Part shown: one piece after another, positions 24,630-36,478 of the stretch
How the letters are laid out: each line of letters opens with the position of its first letter
How positions within the stretch are numbered: the first letter of the stretch is position 1
From: Morchella semilibera
Lineage: Eukaryota > Ascomycota > Pezizomycetes > Pezizales > Morchellaceae
DNA length: 64,000 bases
Direction of reading: 5' to 3'
NCBI GenBank assembly: GCA_009192285.1
Contig: WBVU01000015.1
Location: forward strand, 124,001 to 188,000
Position numbers and translations under genes: made by a program
The notes under the pieces: generated by a model
What the model was told of the DNA's origin: nothing
Database searches by the model: none
The model's input: the letters and a program-made list of their open reading frames with translations, nothing else

Positions 24630-26125
24630 GCTTTCCCCTTTCGAAAAATATGCAGCGCAATCAATCGGAAAGCGCGGGTATGTAACGTCTTTTTTATTCT
24701 TTTCACGGGTCACGACAGACACATGTTTTTCACGTGGTTGGTAGGCGCTAGCCAGCTTTGTAACAACCATCTTATTTCAAGCGGGTAATTGGCGGTATCA
24801 ACGGTCTTGCATTGGTTGAGTTCAGCCACTTCTTTCTCCTTCCTTTCCTATTTTGGCTGCGGGTATTTTTTTTATTATCGCCTGGCGTATTCGACTTGCT
24901 ACTACTAGTATTGTAGATACATGTAGGCTGGTTAGACTATATGCTCTCGCGTATCCAAATTCTCCTCTTGCTGGTAAATGTATATATTTGATGTAACATG
25001 GTTGGTTGACATTTTTGACATTTGAGATATACTACCTTCCGTCACACGAACTATCTTCGCACGTAAGTAATTCGGTAGATTCATGTAGGTATTCAGTACA
25101 TACATGTACGTATGTAAACGGTAAACCTGTGTAGCAACGTCCTTAGTAGCTGATGTGGGCGCACGTACGATGTGTGCAGGAAGCCACTGTTGCCCTGCCA
25201 GGCTGAACCTGCAAGTTCTCTCCCCTACACGATTCTCATGTGGCCAAAGCTTAAACATCTCAGTGGTGGAATTCCGGAAAGAAGGAACGAAACTACATGT
25301 AAACCTTGTATTCCGCAACCGGCGTCTATTGATTGTTTTCGCTACAGTGTAGATCTCGAGTACCTATCATAGCCTAGCATTTATACTGCGAACCCACACC
25401 TAAACTCCTATTTGCACGATGTGCATCTCCCCCAATTATTCAACTTCAGCTTGAGATCTCTTGACAATCAAATATTATCCTCTTCAGCCACTAGGCGTCA
25501 ACGCACCAGGAAAAGCGTAGCAGCCTTAAAATATCTGCAGGACCCATAAGCCCCACATCATCTTAACCCAATACAATAACGGTTGCGACTTCTTCCATAC
25601 AGAACAGCCTTAAGCTCGAGGAATCTGTGGGGCCGAGCTAGCTTCATCTCATAGCATCTCCGCAGCTATTCGCCTCCACTAGAACCTGTAAAGTACTTAT
25701 CCACCCAGCAGGTACCGAAGCCACCACCATCGCAGGGGTCAACTGGAGCAATAGCCCAAAGAGAGAAAGAAAGAAAAAGAAAAAAATATTAAACCGTTTT
25801 CTATCGGTAAACCGTGCGCCTCCTTGATTATCGCAGGGTACCTCGTGTGTAGCCGATGCACTCACCTTTCTACCCGCAGTCAGTCTTGTTCACTGACCTA
25901 GCTATATAAGTAAAGGATCCTCGTGGTCAGTCACTGTAATTCGTAGAGAAGCCGGGTCCGGATACAACACAGATATTGCAGCGCTGCGCAATCCCAGTAT
26001 TATTAAGAAACTGCAACAGTGAAAAGGCCGATCTATCCCTTTAATTTCGCTGGAGCAGACGGCAATGAAATTTACTACCAACTCTTTGCCAACTTTTCGA
26101 TAGAAGGAAATACGCAAATCCGAAG
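24630..26125. other. Intergenic region YTP1-like / transcription factor-like
   Basis: 1.5 kb without a gene. Three TACATGTA palindromes lie at 24918, 25101 and 25294, the densest group in the window. I searched here for an upstream exon coding a Zn2Cys6 cluster for the next gene and saw none. Confidence 0.45.
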
Positions 26126-28776
26126 ATGCGAAGCCTGCACAATCCGAAGACTCCTACAGCACCGCCGTCTACGAGGAAGGAGACCGAGAAGGAAACTAAA
26201 CAGCTGCAGAATGGAACTGGGGAAGAGGACGCGGTACTTCTTTGGGAAAACGATAAATGGGTGGTGCCCAGGCGGCCCCAGGATTCTAAAATACAGAATG
26301 GTATAGTTCCCTGTTATCTTGGGCAAAGCAGTAATGTGGAAGAAAGGCGTTGAAACCTTTGTACTCAATCGTCTTTCACGACACCTTAACTTACCTTGCG
26401 CCTCCGTACAGGGGAAGTTGAACTATTTGTCAATGAGATGTTAAGAAGGAAGGATGAATACACGGGGGCGAGTAGAAAGCGCAAGGCTTCAGTGAGTAGT
26501 TTATTTTGTTGGGTTTGATTCTGAGTACTACTTGCCTTCTAATATTATCCACGCAGATAAGCTCTGGAAACATTCAACTCATGACCAGTGATAGGCCAGA
26601 AACCCCCGCAAGACTAGGAGGGTACATCGTAACTCAAATGAGCGATGATAGTTCGGATTCAAGCGAGGGAGCGAGCTCACCCCCCGAAAGTATAATCAGT
26701 TTTGACTCAAATACAACGATCTCGTCACCAATATTTGGGAAAGGGCCCATGTCTCGGGACCAAGCAATTATAGATTCTTTACCAGAGTTTGTGACGAAGT
26801 TTTCCACAAAATTAATGGATGAAATATCATTACCAATGTCAGGGTAAGATCTTCAGCCCGCTAGTGGTTTAATTAACATAATTGCTTATTCTGAGTTAGC
26901 TGGAACCCTACAACCATGACCTTAGCCCCCCCGCGGCCGTCGACCTTGGATAACCCTACGAACCAGGAGCTCTTAGCGATTTACATGAAGCTCTCAGCAA
27001 AAAGATTAGCAGATACATCACCCTCATATATTGACCTGTTTCGGAAGTACATACCAGCCATGGCTCATGATTCCCCAGCCTTGATGGAAGGGATTCTGGC
27101 TTTAGCAGCTTTACAAACCGGATTAATGAAGAAGGATTTAAGAATGATAACCGTGGATGCTGCATCACATTATCAGAAATCCCTCAAGCAACACTTCAGA
27201 GCCGTTTCAGATCCTGATTTTCGGAATAAGGACACAGACTCATTGTTAGCAACAAGCATCATTCTAAGTCATTACGAAGTAACGTTCCCGTAGAATGCAG
27301 ACTTCCCGCATAGTTTTTGAGGTGCATCTAAATTTGCTAATTCTTTTGGAGAAGATATGGAACGGAGAAAACGTAAAAATGGGCGTTCATATGTTAGGAG
27401 GCAGAGATATAATAGTGGCTAGAGGTACTTCCTCGTTCCAATTATATAACCAAGTATCATGTTCACCTTTTACAAGGCAAAGCAGCACATATGACTCCGG
27501 TGGGTAGAGCTCTTTATGCAGCTTTTAAAAGAGCAGATATTGCAACCTCAAGCGTTTCTGGAAACCCGACCTTCATGACAAGTGATTGGTGGACCGTAGA
27601 CCCATTTACGCGCGTACCTATTACACACGACTCACCAATTCTTCTTGCTGCAGATGCCGCTCTATCCAAGCTCTGTGTGATTTGCTGCAGACTCACATAT
27701 CTGAAAGCTTGGGCGCTAAAGCGGAGAAGAGATCTTTGGATAAGACACGGTGAAAATACTTCGACGGACCAGAAAGCGCGCTTGCAAAGTATCATTGAGT
27801 CTCGGGTATCTAAGATGGATCAAGAACTTGACGATTGGTATGCGGAACTCCCATATTGGTTCAAGGCGCTTGATAATGATCCGGTAACCGGTGAAGATGG
27901 CGAGGAGGAAGACATAAACAACACGGATATTGCTTCTATTAATCCCAGAAGATACCCACATATCTGTGTTGGGTTGGTGCTTGGTTGGGCAATCGGTGTC
28001 CGGGTTCAACTGTTTCGCATACGATATCCAGAAATGCCTGTTGTTCCGCCACATATTGGGTCTCTTTGCCATGCTGCGCTTAGAATATTTGCATTTTTGC
28101 CAAATTCTACTGATGCGTCTATGTAAGAACCCTTGAAGATGGAAACCCCTTTGCGGTACTATCTAATATATATATGATTGCCAGAGTTGTACCGGTATTT
28201 GTGGTCGGAATGGAACTTCGACAAAGGAGCCACCAGGAATGGTTATCGACAGCGCTAAAAGACCGGTTTGAGGAGACCGGGTTTCATGCTATGAGTTTTG
28301 TGCGCGATGGCTTACGATTCGCTTGGCTCAAATTACAAGGAATCAGTAACGGTCGATTCAACAGAATCAAAGAAGGCGCAGCTTCAAAGTAATAAACATT
28401 CCACCGGGAAAAGATTCAGATCACACGCACTAACGGAAATAATATCTTTAGGATCGATGGCGTCTCTGAAAATCTTTGGGCGGCTGAAGGAATGCTAGCT
28501 TCTCTCGAAAAACTATCATTATATGATTCAGCAGAAGTCTCAGTAAAAATGAAGGTCTTCGAGGGAGATATCGACGTTAGTGGATTACCGGAAGACATAA
28601 TCCCTTATGAAGCGGCACCTAAGCCTCCAGTCAGCTCATCTCACAGCCCTACAAATAGGAAACCGCCCTTTTCGGTCCTCCCAACTCCTGCGCCCCCCGC
28701 TCCAAAACGTTTCAAATCTGAGTCACCCGAAGTATCTAGTAAAGTCTCAGTTAATCTTCGAGCAACCTCAATGTAG
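26126..28776 (+). CDS. Fungal-specific transcription factor-like protein without visible Zn2Cys6 cluster
   Basis: Resembles the C-terminal regulatory part of Zn2Cys6 regulators (Fungal_trans_2 type). Exons 26126-26300, 26412-26491, 26557-26843, 26900-27278, 27355-27424, 27477-28122, 28185-28388, 28452-28776; 721 aa. The N-terminus (to about residue 85) has LLWENDKWVVPRRPQ and a basic SRKRKAS, but no CX2CX6C pattern. The regulatory region has MAHDSPALMEGILALAALQ, YQKSLKQHFRAV, LATSIILSHYE, VGRALYAAFKRADIA, WWTVDPFTRVPI and ADAALSKLCVICCRLTYLKAWALKRR. The C-terminus is Pro/Ser-rich. The joins around exon 5 are the least certain: it could begin 3 nt earlier, and its right-hand intron is inferred from phase. 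It may act as a regulator through partners, or the DNA-binding exon may lie undetected upstream. Confidence 0.75.
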
Positions 28777-29691
28777 CTTAACTACGCTGCGGTTCCACAC
28801 TTCGTACTAGTATTAAATGCCCCCGGTTTCTTGAAAATTCATTTATATAGTTAAGTTTTTCATAGTAAGGATTTGGGGTTTGGTTATTACCCTCTTCCCT
28901 CGAATAGCTTCTTCGATCCAGGGTCAGGCGTTACTTAGGGTTTATTTTGGATGACAGGATACGTATACATATGGGATTAAAAATATCATCTTACAGGAAT
29001 CATAAATCTTAGCCATGGCATATCCTTTGCTGTATACACTAGATGTGGTATCAACGCAAGAACAACAGTATCTCATGATCAACTATAGGAGAATTACTTG
29101 ATTTCGAGTGCTCCTCCGCCCCCCCTCTCTCCTATTTTCTATTTCCCTTTATTATTATTTTTTTGATCGAGTGATATTTTGTGTTGCCCCACGCGCCCTA
29201 AACTGTCAACACCTACTCCGTGGTACTCCATAAGCTGTTACTTAAGTACTGCCAACATGAGACATATAACACTAGCATTCCTCGCGCGTACCTCAAGAGA
29301 CTTGGCAAAGCTAGCAACTTTAACAGTGTATGGGATAACTTTGTGACTTAGCTAACTCACACAATAACCAACAAATAAATAGTAGAAAGATACAACAGGT
29401 ATCTATTCTTATCATATCTAGTCCCGATCACAATAAACTCCGACGCTAGGCGGATTCTCCATTAATTAGAGTAATCCTACATATCTCGACATGTATCTAT
29501 TTATTTTATAAAAGATACAAAGGGTGAACATGTAGCTGTCGGGATGTACATACTTAGAATGGCGACGGAAAGTGAAGACAGATTTATTATTACGACAATT
29601 GATTACAAAAAGCAAAACTCCCGATAACAAATTGTAACCTGCCCACTTATCAATAGTGAAATGAGTGTAAACTTTCTCTAAGCAAAACTAA
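28777..29691. other. Intergenic region transcription factor-like / SOD
   Basis: Convergent gene ends; no gene supported. One CGAGTGATAT motif lies at 29168-29177, directly after a T-rich tract. Confidence 0.4.
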
Positions 29692-30420
29692 CTAAAAAGG
29701 TACCAGATTCGCACAGGCAATGCGGGACTTGGAATCATGGATCACGATAGAACGGCCAGCACCAACGAAAGCAGCGTTTCCTGGAATAAGAGAGATCCAG
29801 GGGTCGGCTACAGTTGCAGCGAAATTGGCTAACATTACAGCATAATTAGCCTCATTCCAAGAGTAGGTTATCGGATGCGGTGTCAACTTACACTGACCGA
29901 CGGGGATTGGATAGAGTTTCCCAGATAGATCACCAATCTCACACGACCAAGACTTTGCTTTGTCGCAAGCACCACGCTGTTCGTTAGGCTGGATCATTTG
30001 TTAGCTATCATTACTCTGATTGGAGTGCAAATTATGGTATCCTAGTGGCTAGTGATTTACCTTGAATGGATCAAAATGCCCGCCAGTTCCAGCACAGTTT
30101 CCATCCGCCGGGACAGACTTCTCGTGGATATGGTATGTGAAAGGGCCAGCGCTATTATTCTCTATACCGAGATTGTAGTCGATAGATACGCCTGCACCTC
30201 CTGGGGTGGCTGTAAGCTTAACACTACCTTTGACGGTACCAGAGGCGAAGTTGGCAATATACCTAAATAACAGTCTCATAAGTAACTATACCCATGCCAA
30301 TATTGTGGATAAATTAAACGGATATGCATACACTTTAACTAACTCATCCCTGGTAAAGAATGCTGGGGCAGCAGAGGCTGCGGTGAACAAAAAGAAGGCG
30401 AGAATGAATACAGGCAACAT
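29692..30420 (-). CDS. Secreted copper-only superoxide dismutase-like protein
   Basis: Extracellular SOD of the fungal Cu-only (SOD5-like) group, expected to dismutate superoxide outside the cell. Exons (minus): 30420-30344, 30262-30061, 29988-29692; 191 aa. A signal peptide ends near residue 17 (TAASA). Copper ligands are visible as H70 and H72 (YHIHEK), H88 (GGHFDPF) and H177 (SIVIHD). The disulfide pair is C82 with C185 (RIACANL). C101/C109 in ACDKAKSWSCEIGDLSG resemble the SOD5 loop. Two zinc-site histidines of classical Cu/Zn SOD are absent, while the Asp of GDLSG is kept. No C-terminal GPI signal is seen, so the product is probably freely secreted. The exon 1 donor (GTTAGT) was chosen by phase. 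Confidence 0.88.
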
Positions 30421-31774
30421 CGTGTACCCGAGTCTTGAGATTGTCGGGAATAGATTTGGGTGGTTTAAATGTTGATTAGTGGAGTTGCGTTATTAACGAG
30501 CGTTCTTAGTTTTGTGTTTTGTGTAGAGGAGAAATATAGAGTAGAGCGAGGGAGAGAGGATTGATATATAGTGCGGCTTTGGATGTAACGGGTATAGAAT
30601 GGAAATTATATGAATTGGATCTATGGTGAATATGATTTAAGGGTCAAACCAATAGAAACCAGCGGAGAATTAGCTCAGAAGAGCTAGCTAGTAGAGTAGG
30701 TCCATCTGATTGTTCTCAAGGGCCAGAGGTACTTGGTAGCGTGCATGTAGTATAATTATAATAGCTACAAGTATAGTATCAATTAATATTCTGAAGTTTG
30801 AATCCAAGCATAAACAAACCCGAAACAAACAGGAAATGCGATACCTGCAAGAGCCATTTTAGAATGTGAGATCCACCTACAAAATGATATTAGAATGGTT
30901 TCGGTTGACTACATGTCATGTAACATATTGACTCTTCTTTTCCTTTGATATATATATTTCTGTGTATTACATGTAGAAGCGGTACCACGGTATCTCCCAA
31001 TTTGTACGACTAGCCCACGACTAAATTGAGATTGTATTACTCGCTAGAGAGTTTTACAACCACTCAGACTTCCCGGGACGCCGAGACCTTGTGGCAAGCG
31101 CCCAGGCGGAGCGGAGGGGATAAGACCCGTTTCAGGGACCTACCCTAACCACCGAAAAAAAAATAGGCAGGGGAAGAGATCTTATGCTCGATTGAATTGG
31201 TATACGTATATTCGTAGATCCGATGAGGGCAATACCAATCCCCCGTACTTCACCAACAAGTGTACTACTAATTTTGAGATCTAGGAATACACAATACACA
31301 GATTAAGATTTAAGGTTATGCTTAATCCCGGGCCCGAAATAGAACTAAACCATCCCGGATATCAATAAAAAAGAGGCAAACAAGCCCTGAGTTTTGGCCG
31401 GGAGCACCCTAAGATTAACCTTTCTACACCTCACAATAAGTTGTAAATTCTTTGTCTATTATATGCACGAATATGTAATCTGGTATATACATGTATGTGG
31501 ACCAAAGGTTGTTGTCACTTGTAAGGTCACGTGCCAACTAATAATACAACTTGCAAGTGCTTATATAAGCAGACCACCCTATCTTATCCATCATGATTGT
31601 AGAAGTACAACAAGCCGTCACAGAAGCCCTAAATCCTAGCCCACGCACACTCAACATTTGCGCCCAGTCCGGAAATATCGCAATTGAACTAATCGACGCA
31701 GCAACAACAATACCAAACGACGACCCACGATAAATCCCGAAAATATCAAATTCCACCCGCCAACCAATACTACG
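30421..31774. other. Divergent intergenic region SOD / RPL6
   Basis: 1.35 kb without a gene. TACATGTA lies at 30968 and 31488, and a CACGTG lies near 31529 on the RPL6 side. The 90 bp before the RPL6 start are A/C-rich, as in many fungal 5' leaders. Confidence 0.45.
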
Positions 31775-32590
31775 ATGTCGAGCAAGTCTGTGCAATATGG
31801 TTCCGGAACAAGGGAGGTTCCCGCTCAGAAGGCGAGCAAGTGGTACCCGGCCGAGGACGAGGCGCTCCCAAAAAAGGTACGGCTTTCGAAGATGGATTCG
31901 AGATATGGGCTATGAAAGAGCAGAAAGAGCTATGAAGGAAAAATAGTTCATGGGGTGATAATCTTATGATTATTGCTTTCTGGGGCTCTTTTTAGTCTCA
32001 GGACTAGCTCAATTCAGAAATTATGTACTGACCTTCCTCAGGTCCGCAAAACTCCCAGGCCTACTACTCTCCGCCCCTCCCTCCAGCCTGGCGCGATCCT
32101 CATCATCCTCGCTGGTCGATTCCGTGGAAAGCGTGTCGTCTACCTTAAGAACCTCGGAAACGGTGTTCTTCTTGTTACCGGACCCTTCAGGATTAACGGG
32201 GTTCCCCTCCGCCGCGTCAACGCCAGATTCGTTATTGCGACCTCAACCAAGGTCGACCTTGCCGGCGTCGATACAGACAAGTTTGACGAGAAGTACTTCG
32301 CCCGCGAGAAGGAGTCAAAGAAGTCTAACGAGGAGAAGTTCTACGAGGGTGGAAAGAAGGTCAAGGTTCGTACATTTTATTTCGGTATCAGGGAAATTGG
32401 GGAATGGCGATATTGATGTGGGGTTTTCTGCAAATAGGGAAAGTCCACTCCTGAGGCTCGTAAGGAGGACCAGAAGGGCGTCGACGCTGCCCTGATCAAG
32501 ACCATCAAGGCCACTCCCCACCTTTCCTCTTACCTCGCCTCCACCTTTGCCCTCTCCAAGGGTGACAGGCCCCATTTGATGCAGTGGTAG
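31775..32590 (+). CDS. RPL6: 60S ribosomal protein L6 (eL6)
   Basis: Structural protein of the large cytosolic ribosomal subunit. Exons 31775-31876, 32042-32365, 32438-32590; 192 aa, near the usual fungal length. Seen: [19 protein letters not shown] at the exon 1/2 join; the core [54 protein letters not shown]; and the C-terminus [19 protein letters not shown]. Intron 1 is 165 bp, longer than most here, as often found in ribosomal protein genes; I saw no box C/D or H/ACA signature in it. Confidence 0.95.
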
Positions 32591-33012
32591 GCATCGGTGT
32601 TGGCGGGGAAAAATGAATCAAGTTTTCTTTTAGTCCAGGAGGCATGTGCATTTTTTGTATTTGTGGAACGAAACAATCAAAAAATTCAGGCCTCCGATGC
32701 ATCAAAAAAAATATAAAAAGGGCAAATGGGGTTCTTTCTTTTCTTTTTCTTTCTCTCTCTTGGGAAATCTGGTTTTGCTACTCGAGAGGGATTTGTATCA
32801 AAAAATACCAGACATACCGAAACTATTGTTTGTTACGATTTCATGGAGTTAGGGAGGGCGTGTTTGTTTTTGCGTAATTGAAACCTTGAAGCTTAATTGT
32901 CGCCCTTCCCTCTTTAACGGTCAAGAGAACATTTTTGATTACAGTTTGAAAGTATCTAGCTAGATTTAGTTGGGTGATCTCTGGGCCTTGGACTGGATAA
33001 TAACCCTATTTA
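32591..33012. other. Convergent intergenic region RPL6 / leucine-rich gene
   Basis: 3' flanks of two convergent genes. T-rich sequence at 32735-32760 lies downstream of RPL6. Nothing else is supported. Confidence 0.45.
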
Positions 33013-34311
33013 TTACCTACTCGAGCTCCCGTATATCCCGAATTCAGCTAGGAGGCTTCCCATATCTTTCTTTTTAGAGTTACGGAGTATCTTCGGCTTC
33101 TTTATCATAGAGTATGATCCCTCTATTGCCGTTTTTGAGGGCAATTCGGTACCCGAGATTTGCTTGCGTTTGATGTTTGCTTGGTTGATCTGCCTTCGAA
33201 ACACCGCTTCAATTCTCGTACAAACTCTCCCATCATGCAGAGACAACCGGGGCTCAACCTTGACCTGCAGTACTAGCTTCTTTACTTCATCTCCACCCTC
33301 CCCCCTTGCTATTTTCCATCTCACATCAGGATCATCAACCATGTTGCTGAGTGACGGATCAAGCTTCCAACAAGGATTCCGAGCTGTCGCCATATCATGT
33401 ATACCACAATCGGTCAAGTCCAAGACTTCCAAACCCTTCATCCAACTCAAATATTCTAAGGACCTAGCGGTAATCTGGTTATGATTTCTCGCTATTATAA
33501 CTCTCAACATCGTAAGCTTGCCTTGATTGACTGCAGCCATTGACCATGTCCTAATTATACCGTCGTCTATATCGAGACCTGGGTGATGTCGTGATATGTT
33601 AAGGACCCCAAGATTCGGCAGTTGGGGAAGCTCAAGAAAGTCATAACGAGTGTAGCCGGATGAGCGCTGCAGGTCGAGATCCACAAGCCATGAGAAAGAT
33701 GGAGATGAGATTGGGGCCATAAGAGAGTCTATAGAAACATAACGTCCCAAGACCACCCTTTTAACACGGTCACTTCTGTCTTTCTCGTTGGAGGTACCAA
33801 AATCAGGCTCTTTCTATTACTTTGAGTTAGTCCCATCTCTATTAGGGGAATAGGGTTCATACTCCATAGACTGAAGCAAACAACGACCATGTTTGGACGT
33901 TTTCCTGTCCTCTACACATGTATCCTATCAACATAACGTACGGACAGGTATATAGCAAAATTTGAAGCGGGGGGTTTACGAGGATAGCACATCGTTCCAG
34001 ATACATTTCATGATAGACCATGGAACACCCTCCAATGCTTCAACACTCAAGTCTTTCAGATTTCGGTTCAAAAATCGCCTGACTATGTCAAGAAGTGAAG
34101 GAGGGCCGTCGCCCTTGTGTCTAAGAGATTCCCCCCCGAGCCCAAGAACCCGACCACTCACAAGAGCCCAGTCCGGCCTTTGGTTGATTCTGAAGACAGT
34201 TTCTGAGAAAGGGTTTCCATTCTCATCGAGCCTGGAGCGTTCGAGGAAGGTATTGTATCCAGCAAGAACTGAGTCGTAAGGTTGCTGGTTATCTATCCTT
34301 CTAGGCGGCAT
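33013..34311 (-). CDS. Leucine-rich hypothetical protein
   Basis: Function unknown. Exons (minus): 34311-33980, 33911-33863, 33813-33013; 393 aa. The N-terminus has LLDIVRRFLNRNLKDLSVEALEGVP followed by IMKCIWNDVL, which resembles the start of fungal F-box/LRR-like proteins. The middle has irregular leucine-rich strings (FSWLVDLDLQRSSGY, LPQLPNLGVLNISRHHPGLD, LEYLSWMKGLEVLDLTDCGI). The C-terminus is basic (NIKRKQISG, IKKPKILRNSKKK). Exon 2 codes GQENVQTWSLFASVYG and keeps frame on both sides. An ACGCGT lies at 34340-34345, just upstream of the start. A substrate adaptor or nuclear protein is possible, but nothing decides it. Confidence 0.75.
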
Positions 34312-34613
34312 TTTCGCGTTGCTAAAGATGAAATTGCTAACGCGTCGGGTTTTTCGCGTAGTTTACCGGTCACGTGCTAAGTTGTCAACGTTTAGTCATG
34401 TTATATCACTCGGAAACTACATGTAGTAAGCATACATGTAATTAACACTCTATATGTGGAAGACCTCTACCTTCACGTCTATGTCTTGGCATATTAGCGA
34501 CAGAATACACGTAGTGACAAAATAAATGGCGTGACGTAGGCTGCAGGACCACCTTCCAATAAACAGTGTTGATTGTAGAATACAGGGGTGTCTATGGTGT
34601 CAAAAGTGATTTT

Positions 34614-34765
34614 ACCACCAGTGGTGAAAATAATACCAAATGGATAAAAGCACAGACCTTTTGGCCAAAAGGGGCTAATATATGAACACTGTCCACCGGT
34701 GGGGAATTTCACCACCAGTGGTAGGTCATTCTACCACCAGTGGCAGCTATTTTACCACCGGTGTG
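34614..34765. repeat. Cluster of near-palindromic ACCACCRGTGGT motifs
   Basis: Five copies or variants lie within about 150 bp: ACCACCAGTGGT at 34614-34625 and 34711-34722, CCACCGGTGG at 34693-34702, ACCACCAGTGG at 34733-34743 and ACCACCGGTG at 34754-34763. They are unevenly spaced, so this is not a simple tandem array. It may be a group of protein-binding sites or the remains of a repeat. Confidence 0.5.
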
Positions 34766-35035
34766 AAACTATTGGTATTAATGATAATGCAGAATAAAGA
34801 CTGAAAGTTAGCCCAGCTAGTTGGAGTTCTAGTTATAGATGGGTGCTGGTTTTGTAAAAGCGTCCTTTGTGGCGGCGCTGCGGGGCCCTAAGAGTTCACT
34901 ACCCCACTCTACAGCCCGAAAAATTAATCCTAGACACCCACTAAGGCTATCTAAACTTTAGAGTGATTTGGAGTTTATCGGTTACGCGGTTCTTTGGAAT
35001 AAGAATCTGGTTATGCGGACACAAATACTACGTGA

Positions 35036-35059
35036 GCTGCTGCTGCTGCTGCTGCTGCT
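35036..35059 (+). repeat. (GCT)8 microsatellite
   Basis: Eight perfect GCT units in non-coding DNA. Confidence 0.9.
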
Positions 35060-36478
35060 TGAACTCCCAGATTATTGGAGCTCGATTAGCTACTGGGATT
35101 ATCCCTAGACCCGATACGACTTACCAGCGATGGCAAATTTACTGAAATTTTTTAGCTGGTCTGTAAGATACTTAAGTAGTGAACAAGGTATATAGATCCA
35201 TTTGGGTCACAATATATCACTCGTCCAAGATTGTTGTTGGTTCACCCACCGACCCGCCAAGCATACACAGCGGCCCCTACTTGTACTAGACGTTATATAA
35301 ACCAGGTATCAAACTCGCGGCAGTCATTGCATAGTTGATCCTTTCCTAGCCGCGGGTTCGAAAGTTTAGGCGGCTGTAGCTAAGTTTAAGACCGAAAGCC
35401 ACATGTACACCAACAAGTAACATTGAATTTATTAGCACTAGTCACTTGTTGGCCTTTGGAAGTGGTGTCAGCATTGTCTCGATGGTTTATATATGGGATA
35501 GATATATTTGGGTCAGGTTTGGCAGTACAAAGTTCATCACTCTTTTGTGATGGAACTTTCACTTGTGAATGCGAAGGTCCCAGTACTTTCCATGTAAAGA
35601 CTGCTCTCTTTATAGGGTAACACACCAAGAAATTAGGAAGGAGTGCTAGGGGTATTCTTATAGTGAAAATATACATGAGCATTTACTCCTAACCCTACAT
35701 ACTAAAAATATACGTAGCCTACGGACCGAGCTCCTTACAGAGTGAGTATTCTTATAGAGGGTACCCTTATAAGGAGAGTCGACCATATAGAGCTTAAGCC
35801 TGGCTAGCCTAAATGGTGGATGAGGCATGCTCGAACTGGTTTGAACTAGTTAGGGCTTAGCTTTGACATTTTCGAGCATTTAGAGCCCAGACCCAATTGC
35901 CAAGCTAACCCGGCCCAGCTCTGAGCGAGCCCTTGCGAGTGATCCATGGTGACCGAAACATTCTATCCACGCTTAAAGATCTCAGCCCTATTGAGCAGTT
36001 TACAAATTAACGGGGCAACAGATTTTAAATAATATAGCTTATTAATATGGATGATATATCATCGCTCGACCCGTTGGCAGACTTCCAAAACCTCACGCAG
36101 TTTAGTTACGTGTACCACAGCCAATGTCCCTTGTGGAACATATACATATAGTGCGCTAAGTGGATTTCAATTGGCGGCCTATCAAGTGATGGAAAGTATT
36201 TTTTTTTCTATCTCCTTCCACGAAGATTGGAAATTAGACCCTTTAGCTAGTAGGGTGGAAGAACCAGGTTTCCCCAGTGACGTTGCAACCCGCGACTTTT
36301 GCCGCTTTTAAGATTAAAACAACGCCGACATTCAGGACATTTAACAAACCTCATACCACTTGACATTCAATACACCCCTCAATTATATCGTGGCCCCCTC
36401 AAAAGATTCCCTTCGCCTCATTTTCCGTTCTCGTAAAACTATCGATTTCATCAGGCATTTCCGCAAATAACTAGAATT

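Larger units (their letters stand above)
34312..36478. other. Long intergenic region leucine-rich gene / OTU1
   Basis: 2.2 kb without a supported gene. It holds CGAGTGATAT motifs (inverted) at 34403-34412 and 35214-35223. Two TACATGTA palindromes lie at 34418 and 34433, a cluster of ACCACCRGTGGT motifs at 34614-34765, an eight-unit GCT repeat at 35036-35059, and an imperfect palindrome CTTATAGAGGGTACCCTTAT at 35751-35770. Confidence 0.5.

Noticed and set aside
28298-28498. Frameshift in the transcription factor-like gene near its 3' end
   Set aside because: An intron (GTAATA...TTTAG, 28389-28451) with a CACTAAC branch site restores frame, so no break is needed.
31877-32041. Possible intronic snoRNA in RPL6 intron 1
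   Set aside because: TGATAA and CTGA-like strings occur but not as a paired C/D box with a terminal stem.
35330-35375. tRNA-like B box (GGGTTCGAAAG) near 35353
   Set aside because: No pairing acceptor, D or anticodon arms can be drawn around it.
35386-35682. 98-codon frame with hydrophobic start on the minus strand
   Set aside because: No similarity, no splice partners and no promoter context; likely chance in AT-rich DNA.
35800-35945. Possible SINE (AGCC-rich stretch with GGTTTGAAC)
   Set aside because: The box B match is incomplete, no box A lies at the right distance, and no tail or target duplication is seen.
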